Program-made: the position numbers and the translations under genes
The notes under the pieces: model-generated
What the model was told of the DNA's origin: nothing
What the model saw: the letters and a program-made list of their open reading frames with translations, nothing else
Database searches by the model: none
Part shown: one piece after another, positions 1-9,068 of the stretch
Layout of the letters: each line of letters begins with the position of its first letter
Numbering within the stretch: position 1 is the stretch's first letter
NCBI RefSeq assembly: GCF_002803065.1
Contig: NZ_NNBL01000006.1
Location: 124,001 to 188,000 of the forward strand
DNA from: Streptomyces sp. CB01635
Lineage (GTDB): Bacteria > Actinomycetota > Actinomycetes > Streptomycetales > Streptomycetaceae
Direction: 5' to 3'
DNA: 64,000 nucleotides

Positions 1-32
1 GGGCCGTGCCTTCACGGGGGAAGGCACGGCCC
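1..32 (-). terminator. Intrinsic terminator of purH
   Basis: A perfect 13-bp inverted repeat (arms 1-13 and 20-32, 6-nt loop) lies 26 bp past the purH stop. There is no T-tract, as is usual in Streptomyces. The left arm starts at the window edge, so the stem may be longer. Confidence 0.75.
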
Positions 33-57
33 GCGGTCGTGTGCCGCTCGCTGAGAC

Positions 58-1620
58 CTAGTGGAAGAAGTGGCGCGTGCCGGTGAAGTACATCGTCACG
101 CCCGCCTTCTTCGCGGCCTCGACGACCTGCTCGTCACGGATGGAGCCACCGGGCTGGACGATCGCCTTCACACCGGCGTCGATCAGGATCTGCGGCCCGT
201 CCGGGAACGGGAAGAACGCGTCCGACGCGGCGAACGAACCGCGCGCCCGCTCCTCGCCGGCCCGCTCCACGGCCAGCTTGCAGGAGTCGACGCGGTTGAC
301 CTGGCCCATGCCGACGCCGACCGAGGCGCCGTCCTTGGCCAGCAGGATCGCGTTGCTCTTCACCGCGCGGCACGCCTTCCAGGCGAACGCCAGCTCGTCG
401 AGCTCGCCCGGGGACAGCGCGTCGCCCGTCGCGAGGGTCCAGCTCGCCGGGTTGTCTCCGTCGGCCTGGACGCGGTCGGTGACCTGGAGGAGCGCGCCGC
501 CGTCGATCTGCTTCGTCTCGACGACCGCCGACGGGCCCTGGTGGGCGCGCAGCACGCGGATGTTCTTCTTCTTGGTGAGGGCCTCGAGCGCGCCGTCCTC
601 GTACTCGGGCGCGACGATGACCTCGGTGAAGATGTCCGCGACCTGCTCGGCCATCTCCTTCGTCACCGGCCGGTTGACGGCGATGACGCCGCCGAACGCG
701 GACATCGGGTCACAGGCGTGCGCCTTGCGGTGCGCCTCGGCGACGCTCGACGCGACCGCGATGCCGCACGGGTTGGCGTGCTTGATGATCGCGACGCACG
801 GGTCGTCGTGGTCGTACGCGGCACGGCGCGCGGCGTCCGTGTCCGTGTAGTTGTTGTACGACATCTCTTTGCCGTGCAGCTGCTCGGCCTCCGCGAGACC
901 GCCGGTGCCGTCGACGTAGAGGGCGGCGGCCTGGTGCGGGTTCTCGCCGTAGCGCAGGACGTTCTTGCGCCCGTACGTCGCACCGAGGAACTCGGGGAGG
1001 CCGCTCTCGTCGGCGGCCGCGTAGCCGTCGGCGAACCAGGACGCGACCGCGACGTCGTACGCCGCCGTGTGCTGGAAGGCCTCGCCGGCGAGGCGCTTGC
1101 GGGCGGTCAGGTCGAAGCCGCCGTCGCGCACGGCCGACAGGACGTCGGCGTACCGGGCGGGGCTGGTGACGACGGCCACCGACGGGTGGTTCTTGGCGGC
1201 GGCGCGCACCATCGAGGGGCCGCCGATGTCGATCTGCTCGACGCACTCGTCGGGAGTGGCGCCCGAGGCGACGGTCTCCTTGAAGGGGTACAGGTTCACG
1301 ACGACGAGCTGGAAGGGCTCCACGCCGAGCTCGGCGAGCTGGCGCTGGTGGTCCTCCAGGCGCAGGTCGGCGAGGATGCCCGCGTGGATCTTCGGGTGCA
1401 GCGTCTTGACGCGCCCGTCGAGGCACTCGGGGAAGCCCGTGAGCTCCTCGACCTTGGTGACGGGCACCCCGGCGGCGGCGATCTTCGCAGCGGTCGAGCC
1501 GGTCGACACCAGCTCCACGCCCGCCTCGTGCAGCCCGCGCGCGAGGTCTTCCAGACCGGTCTTGTCGTAGACGCTGACGAGCGCCCGGCGAATGGGCCGC
1601 TTGTTGCTCTCGGCGGTCAC
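58..1620 (-). CDS. purH: Bifunctional AICAR formyltransferase / IMP cyclohydrolase PurH
   Basis: This enzyme catalyses the last two steps of de novo IMP synthesis: formylation of AICAR from 10-formyl-THF, then ring closure to IMP. The 520-residue length is normal for PurH. Residues 10-150 form the MGS-like cyclohydrolase domain (RRALVSVYDKTGL near the N-terminus). The rest is the AICAR transformylase domain, with the family signature KHANPCG at about residues 280-286 carrying the catalytic Lys-His pair. The GTG start overlaps the purN stop in a GTGA junction (1617-1620), so purN and purH are translationally coupled and co-transcribed. A strong hairpin follows the gene. The identification is secure. 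Confidence 0.98.
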   Translation of the reverse strand: MTAESNKRPIRRALVSVYDKTGLEDLARGLHEAGVELVSTGSTAAKIAAAGVPVTKVEELTGFPECLDGRVKTLHPKIHAGILADLRLEDHQRQLAELGVEPFQLVVVNLYPFKETVASGATPDECVEQIDIGGPSMVRAAAKNHPSVAVVTSPARYADVLSAVRDGGFDLTARKRLAGEAFQHTAAYDVAVASWFADGYAAADESGLPEFLGATYGRKNVLRYGENPHQAAALYVDGTGGLAEAEQLHGKEMSYNNYTDTDAARRAAYDHDDPCVAIIKHANPCGIAVASSVAEAHRKAHACDPMSAFGGVIAVNRPVTKEMAEQVADIFTEVIVAPEYEDGALEALTKKKNIRVLRAHQGPSAVVETKQIDGGALLQVTDRVQADGDNPASWTLATGDALSPGELDELAFAWKACRAVKSNAILLAKDGASVGVGMGQVNRVDSCKLAVERAGEERARGSFAASDAFFPFPDGPQILIDAGVKAIVQPGGSIRDEQVVEAAKKAGVTMYFTGTRHFFH

Positions 1621-2231
1621 TGGATAACTACCTTTCGTCCCTCAATGCGATAGCCGTTGCGGGCCAGACGCCCCACGACATCGACGAGCAGCCTGCGCTC
1701 GACTTCCTTGATGCGCTCGTGCAGAGCGCTCGCGTCGTCCTCGTCCCGGACCTCGACCACGCCCTGAGCGATGATCGGGCCGGTGTCGACGCCGTCGTCG
1801 ACGAAGTGGACGGTGCATCCGGTGACCTTGGCGCCGTACGCGAGCGCGTCGCGCACACCATGGGCTCCGGGAAAACTGGGGAGCAGGGCGGGGTGCGTGT
1901 TCACGAACCGCCCGCCGAACCGGGCGAGGAACTCCTTGCCCACGATCTTCATGAACCCGGCCGAGACCACGAGGTCCGGCTCGTACGCCGCCGTGGCCTC
2001 GGCGAGCGCCCGATCCCACTCCTCGCGGGTGGCGAAGTCCTTCACCCGGCAGACGAAGGTGGGCAGCCCGGCGCGCTCGGCGCGCTCGAGCCCGGCGATG
2101 GAGTCACGGTCGGCGCCGACGGCCACGATCTCGGCGCCGTAACCCTCCGCGCCCTCGGCCGCGAGGGCGTCGAGCAGAGCCTGCAGATTCGTGCCTGATC
2201 CGGAGACCAGCACGACGAGCCGCTTGGCCAC
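1617..2231 (-). CDS. purN: Phosphoribosylglycinamide formyltransferase PurN
   Basis: This folate-dependent GAR transformylase performs step 3 of purine synthesis. The frame stays open far upstream, but homology begins at a GTG (2231) giving MAKRLVVLVSGSGTNLQALL, the canonical PurN N-terminus with the phosphate-binding SGSGTNLQ loop. The resulting 204 residues are normal length. The catalytic Asn-His-Asp set is visible in NTHPALLPSFPG and in the downstream VTGCTVHFVD segment. It is the first gene of the purN-purH pair, with a 4-bp overlap. The frame upstream of 2231 is Arg/Gly/Pro-rich and is not coding. Confidence 0.97.
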   Translation of the reverse strand: MAKRLVVLVSGSGTNLQALLDALAAEGAEGYGAEIVAVGADRDSIAGLERAERAGLPTFVCRVKDFATREEWDRALAEATAAYEPDLVVSAGFMKIVGKEFLARFGGRFVNTHPALLPSFPGAHGVRDALAYGAKVTGCTVHFVDDGVDTGPIIAQGVVEVRDEDDASALHERIKEVERRLLVDVVGRLARNGYRIEGRKVVIQ

Positions 2232-2494
2232 AGCGAGGGCCTTTCTCGGGAGTGCGTTTGTAGGGTCGCACAAAGGCTTCATGGTTCCCGATACGGGGAA
2301 CTCTACGAAGCGGTCGACCGTCAGCAACGATACCGGCACATGGAGCGGCCCCCACGGGACGGGGGCGCGGCCGGAAGGTAGCGTCTGTGGCGGATTCGCC
2401 ACCGAAGGAACGCCGCCCGCTTGCGGGACGTTCACTTGACAACGGGCTCGCCCGCAGCCGCGCCACGATCGATCTAGGGGAAGACGCACACCTG

Positions 2495-3310
2495 ATGCCG
2501 GACCGAAGCCTCCGCCTGCCGCTGCCGCCCGCCGGCTCGACCCTGTTGCGCGAAGGCTGTCCCACGCCTCCTCCGCCCCAGGACACACCGCCCAAGTCCT
2601 CCGATTCCTCCAAGCCGTCCAAGTCGTCCAAGTCGTCCAAGTCGTCCAAGGACGAGAACCCGTTCGCGCCGCCGCCGGAGGGCTCGCCCGACCGCCCGTG
2701 GCAGCCGCGCCGCCCCGAGGGCGGTCAGGACGGCCAGGGCGACGGGTCGGGCGGGGACCGGAACCCGTGGGGCGGTCAGTGGAGCGACCGGCAGCCGGGC
2801 CGCGCCCAGGGCGGCCGCTTCGGCGACCGTCCCGGCCAGGGCGGCGGTCCGGGCGGTCAGGGCGGACCCGAAGGCCCCCAGGGGCCCGGCTCCGGCATGC
2901 GCTGGGACCCGACGGACCCGGCCCAGCGCCGCGCTCGCTACGCACTGCTCTCCGGCATGTGGGGCTTCTTCTTCGCCCTGTTCAGCTGGCCCTACGTGGC
3001 TCTGCTGCTCGGCGCGCTCGCCCTGTACTGGGGCATCACCGCCCTGCGCGCCAAGCCCCGCACGCCGAACCCGGACGCCCCGGCGCCCACCGGTCCCGCC
3101 GCCGGTTCGAGACCGCAGACCACGGCGGCCGTCAGCGGCCTGGTCACCGGCTCCCTCGCCCTGGCCCTGGTCGCCGCCACGTTCACGGCCCAGCTGGTCT
3201 ACAGCGACTACTACACGTGCGTGAACGACGCGCTGACCAGCGCGTCCCAGAAGGCGTGCAACGACAAGCTCCCGAAGGAACTGCGCACACTGCTCGGCAC
3301 GCGCGACTAG
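2495..3310 (+). CDS. Membrane protein with a long Gly/Gln/Arg-rich N-terminal tail
   Basis: I do not recognise a named family. From ATG 2495 (AGGGGAAG 11 nt upstream) the product is 271 residues. It has a Ser/Lys repeat built on a 9-bp DNA repeat (AAGTCGTCC, 2621-2647), then about 80 residues rich in Gly, Gln, Arg and Pro. Two hydrophobic helices follow (around GFFFALFSWPYVALLLGALA and GLVTGSLALALVAATF), and a short Cys-containing tail (YYTCVNDAL...KACNDKLP) that is probably extracytoplasmic. The architecture resembles DUF4190-type small actinobacterial membrane proteins. An in-frame GTG at 2387 (307 residues) is the alternative start. The stop overlaps the convergent perM stop (CTAG) with no terminator between them. 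Confidence 0.75.
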   Translation: MPDRSLRLPLPPAGSTLLREGCPTPPPPQDTPPKSSDSSKPSKSSKSSKSSKDENPFAPPPEGSPDRPWQPRRPEGGQDGQGDGSGGDRNPWGGQWSDRQPGRAQGGRFGDRPGQGGGPGGQGGPEGPQGPGSGMRWDPTDPAQRRARYALLSGMWGFFFALFSWPYVALLLGALALYWGITALRAKPRTPNPDAPAPTGPAAGSRPQTTAAVSGLVTGSLALALVAATFTAQLVYSDYYTCVNDALTSASQKACNDKLPKELRTLLGTRD

Positions 3311-5037
3311 GGAGTGTCCAGCGGGCGGGGCTCTTCGGGGACCGCGCCCGGGCCCCTGTTCGCGCCCGCCTCCGGTTCGGTGTCCCTGCTCGTGTCGGAC
3401 GCCTCCTTGAGCGCTGCCCAGCGCGCTTCCCTCGTGGCCTCGCCCGGCCAGGCGTCGCCCACCCGGACGGGCCCGCCCGGGAAGGGGTCCACGGAGAAGG
3501 GGTCAGCTGAGAACGGGTCCGCGGGGAAGAAGTCGTACGGCTCGAACGCGGCGTCGCCCGACGGGGTCCTCCCGGCCTGCGCCACCCCGTCCCGGCGCCG
3601 TCGCGGCAGCCAGTTCCCCGGCGACGGGATCCGGGGGCGCCGCCACCACGACGGGGCCCGCTCCTCGAGGGATCCCTCGGCCCGCTCCTCAGCCGATTCC
3701 CCGGCCCGTTCCCCGCCCGTTTCGCCGACCCGCTCATCGCGCGGCACCCTGACCCGCCACGCCCGCAGCCCCACCGTCACCGGCACCCCCACCAGCGCCG
3801 TCCACCCCGCCGCCGCGAGCCCCGTCAGCCACCCCACCGGCCCGAACTCCGCGAGCCCCGCGACGCCCATCGGACCGCCGGCCGCCACCGCGAGCCCCGC
3901 GAAGGCCAGCCCGCACAGCACCGCCGCGACGCCCGCCGCCATCGCCGTACGCCCCCGCGACCACGCCTCGTCCCGCTCCCCGTGACGGGGCGCCGCCGCC
4001 CCCGCCACGAACCACGCCACCGTCAGCCCGGCCACGACCGGCACCGCCCCCGCCGACCAGTTGAGCGTCGACCCGGGGCCCGGCTCCGGCACCGCCGCGA
4101 GCAGCGGGAAGGCGGGCAGCAGCGGCCCCGACGACACCCCGAGCGGCCCGGCCACACTCCCGCCGCCGAGCGCGAAGCCGGGACCGAGCGCGTACGCGGC
4201 GCCCCACACCGCCGCGTTGGGCACCAGCGCGGCGGCCAGCAGGAGCACCGCGGCCCGTCCCGACCACACGTCCGTGAGCTGCTCGAACGAATGCCGCACC
4301 GCCTCGGCGTGCCACACCGTCGACGCCGCCACGACCAGCGCGCCGCCCGCCACGAGCACGAGCGCCCCGGCGGCCGCGGCCCGCGCGGCGACCGGCAGCA
4401 GACGGCGTACGAACACCTCGCGCTCGCCGTCCTGGACGGCGTCGAGACGATGGCGCAGGAGCACGGGCATCGGGATGCGCGGGCGGCCGTGGGCCGTCCA
4501 GATCCCGGCGCCCGCGGCGGCCACGGCGACGACCGTCAGATGCGCGGTGACGCTCGGCCAGGACGGCCGCAGCTCACCGTCCGACGCGTAGAACGCGGCG
4601 CCGCCGCCCACCAGCAGATACCCGATCACGATCCCGCCCCACGCGGTCCGCCAGGCCGTCTGCGGCGCGTCCCCGTCGTCGGCGCCCTCCACCGTGTCAC
4701 GCGCCGCACGGTGCAGCAGCCACACCGGAATCACCAGAAGGAGCAGTGGCGCGACGCCGATCGGCGCCGGGGTCCCCGAGAGCGTGTCCGTCCTGACGAC
4801 CTCGGCGCCGTGCGCGAGCAGCCACAGCGCGGCGGCGGCGTGCAGGGCCCCGCCGGGACCGCTGTCCGGGTAGGGCGAGCTGATCCACAGCACCATGACG
4901 AGCACGGCGGACGAGCCGAGTCCGAGGCCGGCCGCGACGACCCCGCCGAACAGGCAGGCGGCGGGCCCCGGGGAGCGGTCACGCACGCGGGAGAGCAGGA
5001 GCGGCAACGACAGGCCACGGTCGGTCATTTGGGTCAC
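3307..5037 (-). CDS. PerM-like (DUF6350) polytopic membrane protein
   Basis: A 576-residue integral membrane protein with many hydrophobic segments over residues 15-410 and a charged, Glu/Arg/Pro-rich cytoplasmic tail. Order and topology fit the actinobacterial DUF6350/PerM family. In Mycobacterium tuberculosis the PerM gene (Rv0955) also sits between sucCD and purN-purH, and is linked to cell division and persistence in host. GTG 5037 is chosen because GGGAG lies 9 nt upstream; ATG 5028 has no ribosome-binding site. The tail has acidic repeats (FFPADPFSADPFSVDPF). The family assignment rests on synteny and topology rather than on catalytic residues. Confidence 0.8.
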   Translation of the reverse strand: MTQMTDRGLSLPLLLSRVRDRSPGPAACLFGGVVAAGLGLGSSAVLVMVLWISSPYPDSGPGGALHAAAALWLLAHGAEVVRTDTLSGTPAPIGVAPLLLLVIPVWLLHRAARDTVEGADDGDAPQTAWRTAWGGIVIGYLLVGGGAAFYASDGELRPSWPSVTAHLTVVAVAAAGAGIWTAHGRPRIPMPVLLRHRLDAVQDGEREVFVRRLLPVAARAAAAGALVLVAGGALVVAASTVWHAEAVRHSFEQLTDVWSGRAAVLLLAAALVPNAAVWGAAYALGPGFALGGGSVAGPLGVSSGPLLPAFPLLAAVPEPGPGSTLNWSAGAVPVVAGLTVAWFVAGAAAPRHGERDEAWSRGRTAMAAGVAAVLCGLAFAGLAVAAGGPMGVAGLAEFGPVGWLTGLAAAGWTALVGVPVTVGLRAWRVRVPRDERVGETGGERAGESAEERAEGSLEERAPSWWRRPRIPSPGNWLPRRRRDGVAQAGRTPSGDAAFEPYDFFPADPFSADPFSVDPFPGGPVRVGDAWPGEATREARWAALKEASDTSRDTEPEAGANRGPGAVPEEPRPLDTP

Positions 5038-5150
5038 GCGGCCATGCTCCCAACGACGCACGCTTTATTCGCGTAACAGGCGAAGACCGGATGTGTCGCT
5101 CAAGATACGTTTATGCACTTATTCACGCGAAAGGGTGTGTGGAGTCCCCT
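5038..5150. promoter_or_regulatory. A/T-rich divergent promoter region with a TTATTC repeat
   Basis: This 113-bp spacer between the PerM-like gene and the XRE/sigma fusion gene is clearly richer in A/T than its surroundings. It contains two related direct repeats, TTATTCGCG (5065-5073) and TTATTCACGCG (5119-5129). These could be operators, for example for the adjacent HTH protein. No clear -35/-10 pair is assigned. Confidence 0.35.
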
Positions 5151-6347
5151 ATGACGCAGAGCCCCGCCTCCCCGCTGCCAGCCCCCGACGAGCGCCGCAA
5201 GCTCCGCGAGTCGAAGTCCCTGACTCAGGCTCAGGTCGCCGCGCAAGTGGGCGTCACCCGGGAAACGTTCCGCTCCTGGGAATCCGGCCGGACCACCCCG
5301 AGGGGCCGCAAGGGGGAGGCGTACGCGACGTTCCTGGCGGACATCGAGGCGGAGAGACAAGCGCCGGCCGCCACGGCAACAGTCACCGCCAAGGCGGCAG
5401 CCACCGCCACGACAGCCCCCGCCCGGACCAGACGCTCCGTCGGACGCCGGGACTCCGCCCCGCTCGACCGGGGCCAGGAGCGCGGCGGACGGTGGGGGCT
5501 GCCCGCGGCCACAGCGGAAGCGGGCGGGAGCCCGAGCCCGGCGGAGTCCCCGAAGGGCGCCACCGAGGCCTTCGACCGGCTCTACACCCACGCAGCCCCG
5601 GGCCTGGTCCGCCAGACCTACCTCCTCACCGGCCGCCGTACCCTCGCCAGGGAGTCCGTGGAGCGCGCCTTCCAGTTCGCCTGGCAGCGCTGGCCCGAGG
5701 TCGCCGTGGACCGCGATCCCGTCGGCTGGGTCAGGGCCGCCGCGTACGAGTACGCCATGTCGCCCTGGCACCGTCTCCGCCCGAGCCACCGGCACCCCGA
5801 GGCGCCGCCCGCCGACGCCGACCACCGCGCGCTGCTCGACGTACTCCTGAGCCTGCCGTCCTCGTACCGCCGCACCCTGCTGCTCTACGACGGGGTCGGG
5901 CTCGATCTGCCCGAGACCGCCGCCGAGACGGAGGCCACCACGCCCGCTGCGGCGAAGCGGCTGCTCCACGCGCGGGAGGCCGTGGCCGAGCAGCTGCCCG
6001 CCCTCGCCGTACCCGACCAGCTCCACCGGCGCCTGACCGAACTCGCGGGCGCCGAGAAGCTCCAGGCCCCCAAGTCGACCCTGGTCCGCACGGAGGGCGA
6101 GCGCCGGACCCGCTTCTGGACCCGCTCGGCCATCGCCTTCACCGTCCTGATCGTCGGCGCGACGGCCCTCACGCTGCGCACCGCGCCGACCCGTTACGAA
6201 CCGATCCCCGCCCCCGGCTCCATGATCACCGGAGTACCGCCGCGGACGGGGCCGGGACCGCTCACGCAGGCGGACAAGAAGCTGCGCGACAAGCTGCACA
6301 AGTCGACGCAGAGCAGCCCTCACCGCCTCGCCCCCGCGGCCGACTGA
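5151..6347 (+). CDS. XRE HTH / ECF-sigma-like / transmembrane fusion regulator
   Basis: A 398-residue protein of unusual composition. Residues 13-60 are an XRE/Cro-type helix-turn-helix (KSLTQAQVAAQVGVTRETFR, then SWESGRTTPRG). An Ala/Thr/Pro linker follows. Residues 138-208 resemble sigma-70 region 2 (AFDRLYTHAAPGLVRQTYLL, QFAWQRWPEV) and residues 227-285 resemble region 4 (LLDVLLSLPSSYRRTLLLYD). A single hydrophobic helix (323-343) lies near the C-terminus, followed by a short tail. The sigma-like part is divergent, so it may not bind RNA polymerase. The start is ATG 5151 with GGAG upstream. The architecture suggests a membrane-attached regulator; its target is unknown. It is divergent from the PerM-like gene. 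Confidence 0.75.
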   Translation: MTQSPASPLPAPDERRKLRESKSLTQAQVAAQVGVTRETFRSWESGRTTPRGRKGEAYATFLADIEAERQAPAATATVTAKAAATATTAPARTRRSVGRRDSAPLDRGQERGGRWGLPAATAEAGGSPSPAESPKGATEAFDRLYTHAAPGLVRQTYLLTGRRTLARESVERAFQFAWQRWPEVAVDRDPVGWVRAAAYEYAMSPWHRLRPSHRHPEAPPADADHRALLDVLLSLPSSYRRTLLLYDGVGLDLPETAAETEATTPAAAKRLLHAREAVAEQLPALAVPDQLHRRLTELAGAEKLQAPKSTLVRTEGERRTRFWTRSAIAFTVLIVGATALTLRTAPTRYEPIPAPGSMITGVPPRTGPGPLTQADKKLRDKLHKSTQSSPHRLAPAAD

Positions 6348-6405
6348 GCCCCGACGGGCTTCCCGCACGTAGTTCACGTACAGGGTTCCCGTGCAGACGC
6401 AACGA

Positions 6406-6443
6406 CAGTGGGCCCGCACCCCCGAAAGGGTGCGGGCCCACTG
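6406..6443. terminator. Bidirectional terminator between the fusion regulator and sucD
   Basis: A perfect 16-bp inverted repeat (6406-6421 / 6428-6443) with a 6-nt loop, CCGAAA. It lies between convergent genes and just downstream of sucD, so it can serve both directions. Confidence 0.85.
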
Positions 6444-6463
6444 ATGTCAGGCAGGTGGCGGAA

Positions 6464-7345
6464 CTACGAGAGCAGCTCGCGCGCCAGCTTGGCCGTCTCG
6501 GTCGGCGTCTTGCCGACCTTCACGCCGGCGGCCTCGAGGGCCTCCTTCTTGGCCTGTGCGGTGCCAGAAGAGCCGGACACGATCGCGCCCGCGTGACCCA
6601 TCGTCTTGCCCTCGGGGGCGGTGAAGCCCGCGACGTAGCCGACGACCGGCTTGGTGACGTGCTTGGCGATGTAGTCCGCCGCACGCTCCTCGGCGTCGCC
6701 GCCGATCTCGCCGATCATGACGATCAGGTCGGTGTCGGGGTCGGCCTCGAACGCCTCGAGGGCGTCGATGTGCGTCGTACCGATGACCGGGTCGCCACCG
6801 ATGCCGACGGCGGACGAGAAGCCGAGGTCACGGAGCTCGTACATCATCTGGTACGTCAGCGTGCCGGACTTCGAGACCAGACCGATGCGGCCCGGCTTCG
6901 TGATGTCGCCCGGGATGATGCCGGCGTTCGACTGGCCCGGGGTGATGAGACCGGGGCAGTTCGGGCCGATGATGCGGGTCTTGTTGCCCTTCGACTTCGC
7001 GTACGCCCAGAAGGCGGCGGAGTCGTGGACGGCGATGCCCTCGGTGATCACGACAGCGAGGGGGATCTCGGCGTCGATCGCCTCGACGACGGCGGCCTTG
7101 GAGAAGGCCGGCGGCACGAAGAGGACGGAGACGTTGGCGCCCGTCTTCTCCATGGCCTCCTTGACCGTGCCGAAGACCGGGACCTCGGTGCCGTCGAAGT
7201 CGACGGAGGTGCCGGCCTTGCGCGGGTTCACGCCGCCGACGATGTTCGTGCCGTCACCGAGCATGAGCTTGGTGTGCTTCATGCCCGTGGCACCGGTCAT
7301 GCCCTGGACGATGACCTTGCTGTCCTTGGTGAGGAAGATAGCCAT
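6464..7345 (-). CDS. sucD: Succinate-CoA ligase (ADP-forming) alpha subunit SucD
   Basis: The alpha subunit of succinyl-CoA synthetase, which interconverts succinyl-CoA and succinate with substrate-level phosphorylation in the TCA cycle. The 293-residue length is typical. The CoA-binding Rossmann region is seen in VIVQGMTGATGMKHTKLML. The phosphohistidine lies in the MGHAGAIVSG segment near residue 250. The start ATG 7345 gives MAIFLTKDSKV, with GAGGGA upstream. It lies 21 bp downstream of sucC on the same strand, so the two subunits are co-expressed. A 16-bp hairpin ends the operon. Confidence 0.98.
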   Translation of the reverse strand: MAIFLTKDSKVIVQGMTGATGMKHTKLMLGDGTNIVGGVNPRKAGTSVDFDGTEVPVFGTVKEAMEKTGANVSVLFVPPAFSKAAVVEAIDAEIPLAVVITEGIAVHDSAAFWAYAKSKGNKTRIIGPNCPGLITPGQSNAGIIPGDITKPGRIGLVSKSGTLTYQMMYELRDLGFSSAVGIGGDPVIGTTHIDALEAFEADPDTDLIVMIGEIGGDAEERAADYIAKHVTKPVVGYVAGFTAPEGKTMGHAGAIVSGSSGTAQAKKEALEAAGVKVGKTPTETAKLARELLS

Positions 7346-7366
7346 GGTGGTCTGAGTCCCTCTTCC

Positions 7367-8548
7367 TTACTTCGCAGCCGCGGCGAGCTCGGCGGCCTTG
7401 TCGGCCGCGCCGTCCATGGTGTCCACACGCTGGACGAGCGGGTGGTTGGCGTCGCTGAGGATCTGGCGACCCAGCTCCGCGTTGTTGCCGTCGAGTCGCA
7501 CGACCAGCGGCTTGGTGACCTCTTCGCCCTTGTCGGCGAGGAGCGCCAGGGCCTGCACGATGCCGTTGGCGACCTCGTCACAGGCGGTGATGCCGCCGAA
7601 GACGTTGACGAACACGGACTTGACGTCCGGGTCGCCGAGGATGATCTCCAGGCCGTTCGCCATCACCTGGGCGGACGCGCCGCCACCGATGTCGAGGAAG
7701 TTGGCCGGCTTCACGTTGCCGTGGTTCTCACCGGCGTACGCGACGACGTCCAGGGTCGACATGACCAGACCGGCACCGTTACCGATGATGCCGACCTCGC
7801 CGTCGAGCTTGACGTAGTTGAGGTTCTTGGCCTTGGCAGCAGCCTCGAGCGGGTTGGCTGCGTCCTTGTCCTCGAGCGCCTCGTGCTCGGGCTGGCGGAA
7901 GTCGGCGTTCTCGTCGAGGGAGACCTTGCCGTCAAGGGCGATGACCTTGCCGGAGGCGACCTTGGCGAGCGGGTTCACCTCGACGAGGAGGGCGTCCTCC
8001 TTGATGAAGGTGTCCCACAGGGTGACGAGGATGTCGGCGACCTGGTCGGCGACCTCGGCCGGGAACTTCGCCTGGGCGACGATCTCCTGGGCCTTCTCCT
8101 TGGAGACGCCCTCGTTGGCGTCGACCGGCACCTTCGCGAGGGCGTCGGGGTTCTCCTCCGCGACGACCTCGATCTCCACGCCGCCCTGGACGGACGCCAT
8201 GGCGAGGAAGGTGCGGTTGGTGCGGTCGAGGAGGTACGAGACGTAGTACTCCTCGAGGATCTCCGGAGCGGTCTCGGCGATCATCACCTTGTGGACCGTG
8301 TGGCCCTTGATGTCCATCCCGAGGATGTCCGTCGCGCGGGCGACGGCCTCGTCCGGGGTGGCGGCGAGCTTGACGCCGCCTGCCTTGCCACGGCCGCCGA
8401 CCTTCACCTGCGCCTTGACGACCGACTTGCCGCCCAGTCGCTCGGTGGCCTCGCGCGCCGCCTCAGGCGTGTCGATGACTTCACCGGCCAGCACCGGTAC
8501 ACCGTGCTTGGCGAAGAGGTCCCTCGCCTGGTACTCGAACAGGTCCAC
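7367..8548 (-). CDS. sucC: Succinate-CoA ligase (ADP-forming) beta subunit SucC
   Basis: The beta subunit of succinyl-CoA synthetase, with an N-terminal ATP-grasp domain and a C-terminal ligase domain. The GTG at 8548 gives the canonical MDLFEYQARDLFAKHGVPVL N-terminus and 393 residues, the usual size. AAGGGACGG lies about 8 nt upstream. The frame is open a further 84 bp upstream but without homology. The Gly-rich GGRGKAGGVKLA segment binds nucleotide. GIIGNGAGLVMSTLD and GGGASAQVMANGLEII are typical of the ligase domain. First gene of the sucC-sucD operon. Confidence 0.98.
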   Translation of the reverse strand: MDLFEYQARDLFAKHGVPVLAGEVIDTPEAAREATERLGGKSVVKAQVKVGGRGKAGGVKLAATPDEAVARATDILGMDIKGHTVHKVMIAETAPEILEEYYVSYLLDRTNRTFLAMASVQGGVEIEVVAEENPDALAKVPVDANEGVSKEKAQEIVAQAKFPAEVADQVADILVTLWDTFIKEDALLVEVNPLAKVASGKVIALDGKVSLDENADFRQPEHEALEDKDAANPLEAAAKAKNLNYVKLDGEVGIIGNGAGLVMSTLDVVAYAGENHGNVKPANFLDIGGGASAQVMANGLEIILGDPDVKSVFVNVFGGITACDEVANGIVQALALLADKGEEVTKPLVVRLDGNNAELGRQILSDANHPLVQRVDTMDGAADKAAELAAAAK

Positions 8549-9068
8549 GCGCGTCCGTCCCTTTTCCGTGATCTCGCTGCGATCTCGCTGCTTTGTGGTC
8601 AGCTGTCTGCGTGGGCGTGCCGCGAAGGGCAACGTGACTGCGCTGTCACAAGGGAGGCGTAGGACGGAGTCCGGTACGCGGCATGTCCGTCTCGCAGGTT
8701 ATCGCCGCTCGCCCGGGGTCCCTAAATCGCAGATCACACCTGAGCGGTGATAACAGTCACAGAGCGGGGCCCCACCGGCCTGGGGTGCGCCCGGTGGGGC
8801 CCCTGAGAGCCCCTGAAAGACCCGGTGGGAGGACCTGGAGAGCCCTGCCGCCGGGCTGGGAAGGGCCCGGGCGGGTGATCCTCACCCCAATGGGGACCAC
8901 CCGCCGCCATCTGCCGGGCCGGGCCCGGCTTGTCACTCCGGTCCCCGGCTGCCCGCAGACGACGTATTCAGTCCGCTTCGGTCCGCCGACGCGTTCCGCG
9001 GTTGCGCCGGACGGACTACAGATCCGGACCACAGATACGGACTTCGGACGGAGAGCCTCTGCGGCGCC
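8549..9068. other. Intergenic region upstream of sucC
   Basis: These 520 bp hold no convincing gene. The recognisable element is the 13-bp hairpin at 8766-8803. The sucC promoter must lie in the left part, but I cannot assign -35/-10 boxes with confidence. Short open frames here have no ribosome-binding site and poor codon structure. Confidence 0.6.
8766..8803 (-). terminator. Terminator of the repeat-rich secreted protein gene
   Basis: A perfect 13-bp inverted repeat (8766-8778 / 8791-8803, GGGGCCCCACCGG and its complement) with a 12-nt loop. It lies about 265 bp past the stop at 9069, between two genes on the minus strand, so it probably insulates sucC from readthrough. Confidence 0.7.

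Noticed and set aside
2232..2945. N-terminal extension of PurN to 442 residues
   Set aside because: The added residues are low-complexity and antisense to the Gly/Arg-rich membrane-protein gene. PurN homology starts at GTG 2231.
4895..8662. A 1255-codon open frame on the plus strand
   Set aside because: It runs antisense through the PerM-like 5' end, out of frame through the fusion regulator, and antisense through sucD-sucC. The translation is Arg/Gly/Asp-rich with no domain; such frames are expected in high-GC DNA.
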